Assembly (NCBI GenBank): GCA_030015575.1
Contig: CM057344.1
Span: 598,804,410-598,868,409, forward strand
DNA length: 64,000 nt
Direction of reading: 5' to 3'
DNA from: Agapanthus africanus
Taxonomy: Eukaryota; Streptophyta; Magnoliopsida; Asparagales; Amaryllidaceae
Shown here: positions 42,257 to 52,159 of the stretch, in pieces
Layout: every line of letters starts with the position of its first letter
Numbering within the stretch: the first letter of the stretch is position 1
Program-made: the position numbers and the translations under genes
Notes under the pieces: generated by a model
What the model was told of the DNA's origin: nothing
Seen by the model: the letters and a program-made list of their open reading frames with translations, nothing else
The model's database searches: none

Positions 42257-43657
42257 TGTAGGGTGTTTTTCATCATCCCATTGAGATGGGAATACGCGCG
42301 CGCGTGTCAGGCGCATTACAGATCCCCCTGCGTAGGGTAGACTGGGGTTTATTAATTGTGAGGATCTGAATCTCCGGCAGCCGCGGACTAAACTGTCGTT
42401 AATTACCTCTCGCCTTAGGAGCGAGAGAACCTCCGATTGACGGGTTAAACAGGTCATGCGAACTCAATGTGCAGTGTTGTGTTTTGAAGCAGTGTTGTGT
42501 TTTGGATATATCAAGGGCCCCGCAGAGTTTTTATGGGGGTCCCGCTACCCGGATAGTGGGCTGGGGGTCAAGGGGGTTAGCAACCCCCTTGCAGGATGCG
42601 GGGCAGCGTCCCGTTAGAAATTTTTTCTAACAGGGACAGTGTCGTGGAGTGTGTGTGTATCTGTATACACACATACACATACATATACGTGTGTGGCACG
42701 CAGGCGCTGGGCGCTGGCGCCTCACGTGCTTGGCGCGTGGGCGCTAGCGCGCTGGGCGCCTTACGTGCTTGGCTCGTGGGCGCTACCGTGCTGGGAGCCA
42801 GCGCCTCCACGTGCTTGCCACGCGGGCACTGGGCGCCAGCACGCGGGCGCTAGGCGCCGGCAGAAAAATGGACTTGGTCCCTGCACTGGGAGCTGTGCTC
42901 TCGATTTGATTTCTCTGAAAAGAGATTAAATTATGGAGTTAAACTCCAACAGATCTTGAATGGAGTTAAACTCATAGAAATCTTTGGAAATGATCAAAAG
43001 AGGCCCCTTTGTTTCTCTCCCCTTTGGTCTTGGATCTTCCCAAGATGGGATTTTTAAAGATGGGTCTCCTTCTTCTTCCTCTCGGTTGACTAGATCTTGG
43101 AGAAAGGGGGTGAGATTTAAAAATTTCCCCATTTTGAGATCTGATGGAAGATCTGAGCTCCCCTTTATGGGTTTTGTGGTGAAAAACTAATTAGTTTTGG
43201 AAAAGGAAGAGTAAAACTCTTGATTTAATTGAAAAGGGGAAGAAGGTTTAGAATCTTGAGGAAGGAGAAGGGGGCACAAACCCTAGTTTTTGAGGAGAAT
43301 GAATTGTATCCTTTATTTCATTATCATGTTGCCTTATATAGGCTTACACATTTACATATAGCCCCTTGGGCTTTACAAAATGGCATTTTGCCCATCCCAT
43401 ACCTTATGTACTTGTTTCTTTTGCACATAAGCCATGAGCTTTACAAAAATTTGGCTTTATGCCCATTTTGCTTAAATTCATGTATAAAAAATTACATCAA
43501 AATTATTTATTACATGATTTTTATTTTGGCATGGGGGGGCTTCATGTTCGGGCTCGACTCGGGCATGAGCCCACTTGATTTGGGTTTGGGCCTACCTGGC
43601 TTAGGGTTGACCTTGACTTTGACTTGGTCAACCGGGGTGCAATTTTCGATCCCAATA
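42257..43657 (-). repeat. Element C 3' LTR (1,401 bp)
   Basis: It starts TGTAGGGTG and ends CCCAATA, where the other LTR has CCCAACA, so the terminal CA has mutated. It contains a GC-rich run of GGCGCTGGCGCC-like units at 42690-42860 and a TATA-like TATATAAG (minus) at 43333-43340. The purine-rich GATGGGAGGCACTT (minus) lies just inside the element. Confidence 0.87.
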
Positions 43658-43778
43658 AAGTGCCTCCCATCAATAAATGCACACCACATATGTGAGTCGT
43701 GTGCATGAAATTGATGGATTTTCTTTCGTGTGGAGGCGACTTGATTTGGTTCCCACTTTTGGGAAGCTGGCACTGCCC

Positions 43779-44244
43779 TTTTTACGACATGGACGGTCGA
43801 TACTGCCCTTTTAGCGACTTGGACGGTCGATACTGCCCTTTTTGCGACGTGGACGGTCGATGCTGCCATTTTAGCGACGTGGACGGTCGGTGCTGCCCTT
43901 TTAGCAACTTGGACGGTCGATATTGCCCTTTTAAAGACGTGAATGGTCGGTGCTGCCCTTTTAGCGACGTGGACGGTCGATGCTGCCCTTTTAGCGACGT
44001 GGATGGTCGATGCTGCTATTTTAGCGACTTGGACGGTCGGTGCTGCCCTTTTAGCGACTTGGACGGTCAGTGCTGCCCTTTTAGCGACGTGGACGGTCGT
44101 TGCTGCCCTTTTAGCGATGTGGACGGTTGGTTCTGCTCTTTTAGGGACGTGGACGGTCGGTGCTGCCCTTTTAGCGACGTGGACGGTCGTTGCTGCCCTT
44201 TTTGCGACTTGGACGGTCGGTGCTGCCCTTTTAGCGACTTGGGC
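43779..44244. repeat. 30-bp tandem array in the 3' region of element C
   Basis: About 15 copies of a 30-bp unit (GACGTGGACGGTCGGTGCTG, then CCCTTTTAGC). The length is a multiple of three, so both strands stay open: the plus strand reads DVDGRCCPFS repeats, the minus strand VAKRAAPTVH repeats. There is no sign that either is a gene. Confidence 0.92.
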
Positions 44245-44359
44245 GTTGCTAACACTGAAGCACATATGCCAGGAGCAATTCATCATTTGCCTTTTCCTGT
44301 TGAGGAGCGATGGCTTAGGAGACAGGTTTAGGTCCCTATCATCTAAGGCTTTTCAATTT

Positions 44360-44535
44360 TATGAGCCGTAAGGGTCTCATAAAAGTATTTTCTCCCTACG
44401 AGTCGAAAGGATCCCGCTGGTGTATTTTCTCCTTAGGAGTCGTGAGGACTCCTAAGTGTGTTTTTCCTTTGTGAGTCGTAAGGATCCCATGAAGGTTTGT
44501 TCTCCTCATGTATCGTGAGGACACATGAGTAGGTC
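44360..44535 (-). repeat. GTGAG-type hairpin array in element C
   Basis: Five members. A perfect one has arms CTTAGGAGTC and GACTCCTAAG around GTGAG (44432-44456). Others: TTATGAG/CTCATAA with loop GTAAG, and CTCATGT/ACATGAG with loop GTGAG. Flanking text is homologous to 20440-20690 of element B. Confidence 0.78.
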
Positions 44536-44698
44536 TTCCCAATGGAGCATAATTCCAAGGGCGGAGACCGGCCGCTAGACTGGTGATTGCGGTGGGGTAT
44601 GGGTATGATGAGAATTATTTGAGCCCATGGATTGTATACGGTATTCAATTTGGGGACTAACCGTAGGGCCGGGAGAATTTTGGGAATTTTAATTTTGG

Positions 44699-45175
44699 TT
44701 GGCATCTGCATCGCTGCACTGGAATATGGTACCAGGAGCGACTCATCATTCGCCGTTTGAGAATTTGGTTAGCGTCTGCATCGCTGCACTGCAAGATGGT
44801 ACTAGGAGCTACTCATCATTCGCCGTTGGGACATTCAGAGTTCGGTTGGCGTCTGCATCGCTGCACTGGAATATGGGATCGGGAGCGACTCATCATTCTC
44901 CATTGGGATATTCGGGGATTTGAGTTTTGGTTGGAGTCTGTATCGCTGCACTGGAATATGGTACCAGGAGCGACTCATCATTCACCGTTTTTTTTGTTTT
45001 TTTTGTTTTACCGCGATTGCTATATCATTTTGCTTTTCTTATCGCGAAGGTCGTGATTGCCCTATCATTTCGGCTATTCATTCGCGGTTGCCCCATCATT
45101 TCGGTTTTATTTTTCATCTTTATTTTACTCACTGATTTTTATTGCGAGTTACTCCATCATTTCGGCTTTTATTTA
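44699..45175 (-). repeat. Four ~75-bp direct repeats and CATTTCGGC hairpins
   Basis: GCATCGCTGCACTGGAATAT and CAGGAGCGACTCATCATTC recur four times between 44699 and 44990. Element B has one related copy at 20395-20445. Next to them, 45010-45170 carries the CATTTCGGC hairpin family (ATCGCGA/TCGTGAT at 45041-45057). Confidence 0.78.
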
Positions 45176-45312
45176 TTTATTTATTTAAACATTTTTACAT
45201 CCCCGGTTTAACGACTTAGAGGTTGATTGTTCCCAGTTTAATGACGTGGCGGCCATCTGTTTCCAGTTTAACGACATGGTGGTCAGTCGCTCCCAGTTTA
45301 ACGACGTGGTGG

Positions 45313-47670
45313 TCAGCTCCTTTCATGGGAAGGCAGATGTTTGTGAGAATCAGGTTCCCGAAGGATTTCGGTCTCCGTTTGTATGAAATTCGCAGTCGCG
45401 GCTTGACTGTTTGCTAACACGCCTTTAGACAGTTCTATCTCTTCTGCCTTGTATTGTTTTTCGACCCAATCTTTGAAGACGAAGCAGTCCTCAATGGCAT
45501 GACCTATCACTCTGTGATAGGGGCAGTATTTGGGGTCGTCGGTCATATTCGCTTCTTACGGTCTTTTTGATTCTGGCAATTATAGACCGTTTCTTAAGGC
45601 ATCTTTGAATATTTTACGGATTTTGTCCCTTCTGAAGGAATAGACCTTATCCAGCTTCTCTTTCAGTGGAGATTCTTCTCCCTCTCCGAACACTGGCTTC
45701 CGAGGCTGGTTGGCATTAGGCCCGCTCATCCCTCATTTATTTCAGTTACCTAAAGTGTTAAAAGATTCAGTATCTTCGGAATTTCCGTCTTTGCTATTAT
45801 CGTCCTTTCGGTTTCTCCAGGACCTATTGTTATTTTGGGAAATAGTGGTGGACTCCTGCTTTGAGCGCTCCAACATCTGAACTTTCCTGGTCAGCTCTTG
45901 GAATGTTTTGAGACCCGCGGTGTATAGAAATGGGGCCATCCAATTGTTGAGATTTCCGACGAGGAGACCGACAGATTGGTCCTGCTCTATCGGCGGTTCA
46001 CATTTGACGGAGAGATTGCGCCATCGGGTTATAAAATCTGTGCTTCTTTCGTTGTTCTTTGGCTTGGTCCTTACGAGATCAATAATGGTGATCTTATCGC
46101 CGACGCTCATGAACCTCTACCGGAACAGAGACTCCATTTGGACGAAAGTTGTAACGGAGCCATCCGGTATGCTCGGGTACTAGTCGAAAGCAATATCGGT
46201 CAAGCTATTAACGAAATAGCGGAGGAGAAGCGCATCATTGCCCCCAGTATTCCCGCATGAGGCTTTAAAGTGGGCGATGTGCTGATTTGCATTTCCCGTC
46301 CTATCAAATCTTCCGAATTTGGGGATGACATAGCCGCTAAAAAATTCTACCAGATCATAACGAGCAGGATATGGTCTCCCACTACTGCTGATATCTTTTT
46401 GCGCTTCGGCTTCAGCTACCAATATTTTGACTTTGTTGGCAACCAAATCCATGATTTGATCTTGAGTTAGCGGGCTACTGTCATCGGTAGCCAAGACATT
46501 TCCCGAGATAGGATGCGACTGACTTTCATACGTTCCGCCCACCTTTGGATTTGAGGGGATAGGCGTCGGCTGTCTCGGGACACCGTTTCCCGGTTCATGA
46601 GCAGAACCCTGCGCTTGATTGGGCGGCTGAGAGGCAACTTGGGCCGTGAGCTACATCACGACATTCGTCAAGTTGTCAATTTTTGAGTAGACCTTGGCCA
46701 TCTCTTTGTCTTTGCTTCTGAGCTGTTTTCGGAGCTCTTGGAGAAGTTGCTGCTCTGCTTTCTTAGGACGGAAGATTGGCTCATCTTCTTTTTTCGAGCC
46801 CGACTCCTCATGAACCGAGGGATCTCTCTGCTTATCAGCCTTATTGGAAGGGTCTTTATTACCTTCCAGAGGAGGGTGGTCTTGGAATGTGGCAGCCATA
46901 TTCACACCAGATTGGATTTGAGATGTGGTGGCCCCATCCTTGCTGCGAAGGTTGTCGCTGGGATGCGTACCCACCATGTAGACTGTGTGGATAACACATT
47001 CAGCCATCCTTTCATCACCGGCAGCTGGTTTCGCGGAGCGGTCCGGGCTTTGGAAATTCATAAATTTTAACATGGCCGGAGCCCTAGCCCTTTTGTTGGC
47101 TCTGTATCTGAGCCGCTTCTGCCTCAGCTTCTCTGTCTTGAGCGTTTGGCGGGCTTCTGCTCTTCGGGAAGCCGCCATAGGCCAGGTGATGGGGAGGCTT
47201 GAGAAGACATCCGGCCGCGTGTCCGTCGAAGGTATCGCATGGGCTTGCCTACGACGTCTGGCAACTTCTTTTGTTCTGACGGCTTTGCCCCCAGCTGGGG
47301 CCATGGAGAGCCGTTTGAACACCGACTCGCGTCTAGGTTGGGGCGTCCTCGAGACCACATTTGGCCTCTTACCTTTCGAGGCCGGTTTGTCGGTTACCGG
47401 AGCTTGAAGAACAGGGACGGCGTTAGCTGGCACGAATAGAATAGAGCCAAATGGTAGCGGTGGCTCCTCCCACTGTCGCCCGAGACTGGCCGGAAGGACC
47501 GTCCTGGTGTCCATCTTCATCGTGCAGAAGATGCGTGTTGTGCTGAGAGCTGAGATCATCCTTGGAGACATTTTGCCGCATCCAAAGATTGCGATTGGAA
47601 AACGTTTACCTGCACAAAAAAGCATGATTTCAGTACAGGCAATTGATATGCATATTAATTGAGTTCGCAT
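45313..47670 (-). pseudogene. Element C gag remnants
   Basis: Four open segments in order: 47670-46651 (one SVFKRL repeat, a basic RRRRQAHAI stretch and CVIHTVYMVGTH, as in B and D), 46542-46180 (YVIPKFGRFDRTGNANQH and LLLRYFVNSLTDIAFD), 46110-45742 (FITRWRNLSVKCEPPIEQ) and 45546-45313 (knuckle CPYHRVIGHAIEDC, CX2HX4HX4C). Stops and frameshifts separate them. This is the Gag of the Tat family with nothing after the knuckle, so the element never reaches a protease in its present form. The true start is uncertain. Confidence 0.8.
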
Positions 47671-47704
47671 GAATGCTTAACCCGAAATATGCGAGGAAAG
47701 ATAG

Positions 47705-47722
47705 GTCCCACCGGACGTGCCA
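47705..47722 (-). other. Element C primer-binding site
   Basis: The minus strand reads TGGCACGTCCGGTGGGAC, one base different from B and D, five bases from the LTR end. Confidence 0.8.
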
Positions 47723-47727
47723 GAATC

Positions 47728-49308
47728 TGTATGGTGTTTTTCGTCATCCCATTGAGATGGGAATACGCGCGCGTGTGTCAGGCGCATTACAGATTCCCCC
47801 TGCTTAGGGTAGGCTGGGGTTTATTGATTGTGGGGATCCGAATCTTTGGCAGCCGCGAACTAAGCTGCCGTTAATTACCCATCGCCTTAGGAGCGAGAGA
47901 ACCTCCGATTGACGGGTTAAACAGGTTATGCGAACTCAATGTGCAGTGTTGTGTTTTGAAGAGGTTTTGGATATATCGGGGGCCCCGCAGAGTTTTTACT
48001 GGGATCCCGCTACCCGGATAGCGGGCTAGGGGTCAAAGGGGCTAGCAGCCCCTTTGCGGGGTGAGGGGCAGCGCCCCGTTAGAAATTTTTTCTATTAGGG
48101 ACAGTGTCGTGGAGTGTGTGTGTATCTGTACACACACACACACACACACATATATAAAAAGGGAAAAAGCGTCCAAAGGACGCGTGGGGGGACAGTGCCT
48201 CACGTGCGTGGCATGAAGGCGCTAGGCGCCGGCGCATCAGGTGCTTGGCGCGTGGGCGCTAGCGCGCTGGGCGCCTCACGTGCTTGGCACGTAGGCGCTG
48301 GGCGCTGGCGCCTCAGGTGCTTGGCGCGTGGGCGCTAGCGCGCTTGGCGCCTACGTGCACGTGAGGCGCTCGCGCGCTGGGCGCCAGCGCCCCACGTGCT
48401 TGGCGCTCTGGGTGCCAGCGCCCCACGCGCCTACGTGCACGTGAGGCGCTAGCACGCTGGGCGCCAGCGCCCCACGTGCTGGCACGCGGGCGCTGGGCGT
48501 CAGCAGAAAAAGAGACTTGGTCCCTGCACTGGGAGCTGTGCTCCTGATTTGACTTATCTGAAAATAGATTAAATTATGGAGTTAAATTCCAACAGATCTT
48601 AAATGGAGTTAAACTCCTAGAAATCTTTGGAAATGATCAAAGGGGTCCCCTTTGTTCCTCTCCCCTTTGGTCCTGGATCTTCCCAAGATGGGATTTTTGA
48701 AGATGGGTCTCCTTCTTTTTCTTCTCGGTTGACCAGATCTTGGAGAAAGGGGGTGAGATTTTAAAATCTCCCCTTTTTGAGATCTGATGGAAGATCTGAG
48801 CTCCCTTTTGTGGGTTCTTTTGTGAAAAACTATTTAGTTTTGAAAAAGAAAGAGTAAAACTCTTGATTTAATTGAAAAGGGGAAAAAGGTTTAGAACCTT
48901 GAGGAAGGAGAAGGAGGCACAGTTTCTAGTTTTTGGGGAGAATGAATTGTATCTTTTATTTCATTTACATGTTGCCTTATATAGGCTTACATATTTACAT
49001 ATAGCCCATTGGGTTTTACAAAATGGCATTTTGCCCATTGCATACCTCATGTGCTCATTTCTTTTGCACATAAGCCATTGACTTTACAAAAATTTGGTTT
49101 TATGCCCATTTTGCTTACATTCATGCATAAAAAATTATATCAAAATTATTTATTACATGATTTTTATTTTGGTATGGGGGAGGCCGGCCGCTTCATGTTC
49201 GGGCTCGACTCGGGCATGAGCCCACTTGATTTGGGCTTGGGCCCACCTGGCTTGGGGTTGACCTTGACTTTGATTTGGTCAACCAGGATGCAATTTTCGA
49301 CCCCAACA
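47728..49308 (-). repeat. Element C 5' LTR (1,581 bp)
   Basis: It starts TGTATGGTG and ends CCCCAACA. It is 180 bp longer than its partner, mainly from more GGCGC-rich units at 48190-48500. TATA-like TATATAAG (minus) at 48976-48983. A (CA)n run is at about 48131-48150. Confidence 0.87.
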
Positions 49309-49313
49309 ATACT
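49309..49313. repeat. Target-site duplication ATACT, right copy (element C)
   Basis: Identical to 42252-42256. Confidence 0.88.
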
Positions 49314-52159
49314 GTTTATTGTGTTCCGCTTGTTGTTCTTCGTTTTTAGGTGTTGTATATTTTGCGTGGATTGTGTCTCCGCCGTATTTGGCGTTGAGTT
49401 AGCTCCCGTGCTAGACAATGTTTATTTTATTTATATTGTACATGAATTTATTCAAAATTTATAAGGGGGTGCTGTCCGTTTTTTGTTTGAACTTTTAGAG
49501 CGTGGGTTTTGGTTTAATGTGCAAAAATTGAAGTCCAATTCAGCTTGTCTAGTTGCAAAAATTTACAAATTGAACGTTGGAACCAAGGAGAAGGTGAAGG
49601 CTTTCAGGTTTAGTGACTGGAGGCAGTGCTAGTCTATTCTGCACAATAAGACTAGTCCCCCAAACCAGAGAGCCAAGTCTGATAGTTTAGTTTCTGGTTG
49701 GATTGACCAGTCTATTCCGCACTTATGACTTGACCTCCAACCGGAGACCCAAGACTTGGTTCTCTAGTTGAGGGCCAAGTCTCTGAATTGGTTGGGGATT
49801 TATTCCGCACTTTCAAAGTGCAGAATAATCTTCTATGGTAAACTTGGGTCTTTAGGAGAGATCCAAGTCTAATCCGCACTTGCAAAATACGGATTAATAC
49901 TTGGACTCTCTGAGAGACCCAATTATAAGCCGCACTTTGCAAGTGCGGCTTAAAACCAGTCCCAGTTGCTAGCTGTCAATCCTTCGTGGCGCGTACGTGT
50001 CCTTGATTTGACCAAAATGTGCTAATCTTCTAAATAGTTTTAAAAGTAGGTTAAAATTCCTAATTAGTTTCTAATAAATGACTAATCCCGAATTTTGTAG
50101 GATTTGAGATTTTATACTATTGAGTTTATAATTTTTCTTCTCATTTTATAATTTATTTTATTTATGTCAAGATGTTGTTTGTTTGACTTGCAAGAAAGGG
50201 CAAAATTGAAATAATTTTTTTTTAATTTAAAAAAAAGGGCACAGATAAGTATAATAATTGGCATTGTTCGACAACAATTTTGATCTTGAGACCTCCATAC
50301 TTGATATAGGTTAGATTATTCTTAAATCTCAAAATACAACGTAATTGAATTAGCATTTTAAGACAAACATGCTCTTCCAGTTTTTCTAAAATGCCTTTTG
50401 AATTGTTATCTGATCCAGCTGGACAACAGATAAACTTCTAAAAACTTACATAGAATCGATAAAATTGATTATCTTCCTTCGATTAGCCAAAGCATTAAAA
50501 TTAACAGCGGTGTCTTCTTCTGCTTTGGGGTTCAACTCATTACTAATGGCCCCTTTGTCTGTTATGTATCTGAAAATATTTACTTTACTAGTTGAGTCTT
50601 TAAGAGCAGAGTCACGTTTTGCGCGCACCTTTGAAGAACATCACAAAAGAAATCCACTAATTATCCGAAACTATATAACAGTGTAGATGCTCGAACGGTA
50701 AAATGAAACATGTATATATGCCCTTATCGAATCTCTACTGTTATAATGCTAAAAGGAGTGCTAAAAGGAATGGGTTCCAAAATTGAAAATCCAATTTTAG
50801 CCATAGCCTCCCGAATGACTATACAATTTCCTTCTTTTTCGAAGCCAGAACTTGAAATTAAAATTAGAATGCTAAATACTCTCTCTTTCTCTCTCTCTCT
50901 GCCCGATAACTAGCTACTGTCCATTTCATAAAATTTGTTAGTGAAAAAACCATCTCCATTAAATTAGCAAGAACCCACCACCCACAAACACACTTCTCTT
51001 AACTCATTGTTCTTTCAACAACAAAAAAAGGAATAAAAAAGGGACAAGAGAGAAGGAAGAATTCCGAAATAACATTCTCTCTCTCACTTACATTAATCTA
51101 ATACAACAATATGGTTTTAGATTAACATTTACTTTAATATGTGTTGACTAAAGGATCCAAGAAAAACACAATATTGTTTAGACGGCTATTGTGGCGACTC
51201 TAGATGACAAAGGTTATAGGTATAGCCATTATATATGCAAATAGGTGTATGTCTTCTCATGTCAAGATTAACATACATTAGTTCTAGAACAATCGATTTT
51301 CGTCATGAATTGTTTTTAAATGAAATCTCATATTTTTGTAAAATCACCGCACAAGAGTTCATAATCTAAAAAAGTTTGCTTTGACCGTAAAATCTTATAA
51401 TATTTGGTGTGAAAATAGATCATTTATTTTATTCATATATATTTTGAATGTGACCGAATAAGCTTGATGTAAATTTTACGCTACGTGCATCGCACTTGCA
51501 AAACACTATTTAAGTTACATTCCCAACCTAGAGGACATGCGATGTCTGAGAGAACAAATATTTCCAAATTTTTTTGCCGTAATATACAAAAAGCGATAAA
51601 AGAACGATTTTGGTACATTTCTTCCACCACTTCTCCAAACTACTTCAGATATCAATAATCCTTGGCTGTCGCTTCTTTCATTCCAACTCAGAGTTGCATT
51701 AAAATCTCTGGCTTTCATCCATGGATATTGGATCCAAGGACAACTCTTTTCAACACAATCTTCTATCAACAAAATGCACGGCAAAAGGGTAGCATCCAAG
51801 AGTTTATCAATCTCAAAAAATTTCAACAATACCATAACAGAAAATACCCCCATTTTGTAAAATAATGTTTCTACGTGCTCTCTATAAAAAGTAGTACAAC
51901 ATCCCAATTGTTTAACAAATATATAAAAGCTTTTGGTTGACTCTGAAATGAGTTAATCGCCAAAAGGGTTAATTAAGCACCCAGTCTCGTACACATTTCA
52001 CTTTTGTACTCCAGATTTGTAGCCATTTGCAACAACATTTCCCGAGGAATTCCCCCCTTTCGTATCAATTGAATATACAATCCTGGACATTAGCGCAGCG
52101 CTGGGCTCATTTCCGGTAAATTACCCAAAGAGAATTAAACCGGCCCAAAATTTGAAGGA
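49314..52159. other. Intergenic region between element C and the methyltransferase gene
   Basis: No supported gene. 49620-49960 holds an array of palindromes (separate entry). The rest is AT-rich with a (CT)n run at about 50882-50899. The last few hundred bases before 52160 are probably the 3' UTR of the methyltransferase gene. A 130-codon minus-strand frame at 51515-51907 has no recognisable motif. Confidence 0.6.
49620..49960. repeat. Palindrome array with CCGCACTT arms
   Basis: A perfect 12-bp pair, TAAGCCGCACTT (49926-49937) and AAGTGCGGCTTA (49941-49952), loop TGC. Related ones are at 49802-49826 (GCACTTT/AAAGTGC) and 49870-49896 (TAATCCG/CGGATTA). They alternate with GACCCAAGACTTGG-like text. 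Confidence 0.7.

Larger units (their letters stand above)
42257..49308 (-). mobile_element. Element C: 7,052-bp Tat-type gag-only retrotransposon
   Basis: Paired LTRs (42257-43657 and 47728-49308) flanked by ATACT duplications; the Tat-type primer-binding site lies at 47705-47722. The internal region holds only gag remnants (45313-47670) and a 3' region with tandem repeats and the same hairpin families as element B. No protease, RT, RNase H or integrase was seen. Gag is more distant from B and D than those are from each other. This is a third gag-only element in the window and a second one of Tat type. Confidence 0.88.

Noticed and set aside
43779-44244. CRISPR-like array of 30-bp direct repeats
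   Set aside because: The repeats are contiguous, with no unique spacers, and lie in a plant retrotransposon.
42109-49500. LINE 3' end split by element C
   Set aside because: The T-rich flank is suggestive, but there is no RT coding sequence, poly-A tail or target-site duplication to support it.
51515-51907. 130-codon minus-strand ORF downstream of the methyltransferase gene
   Set aside because: No recognisable motif and AT-rich surroundings; probably chance, or 3' flanking sequence.
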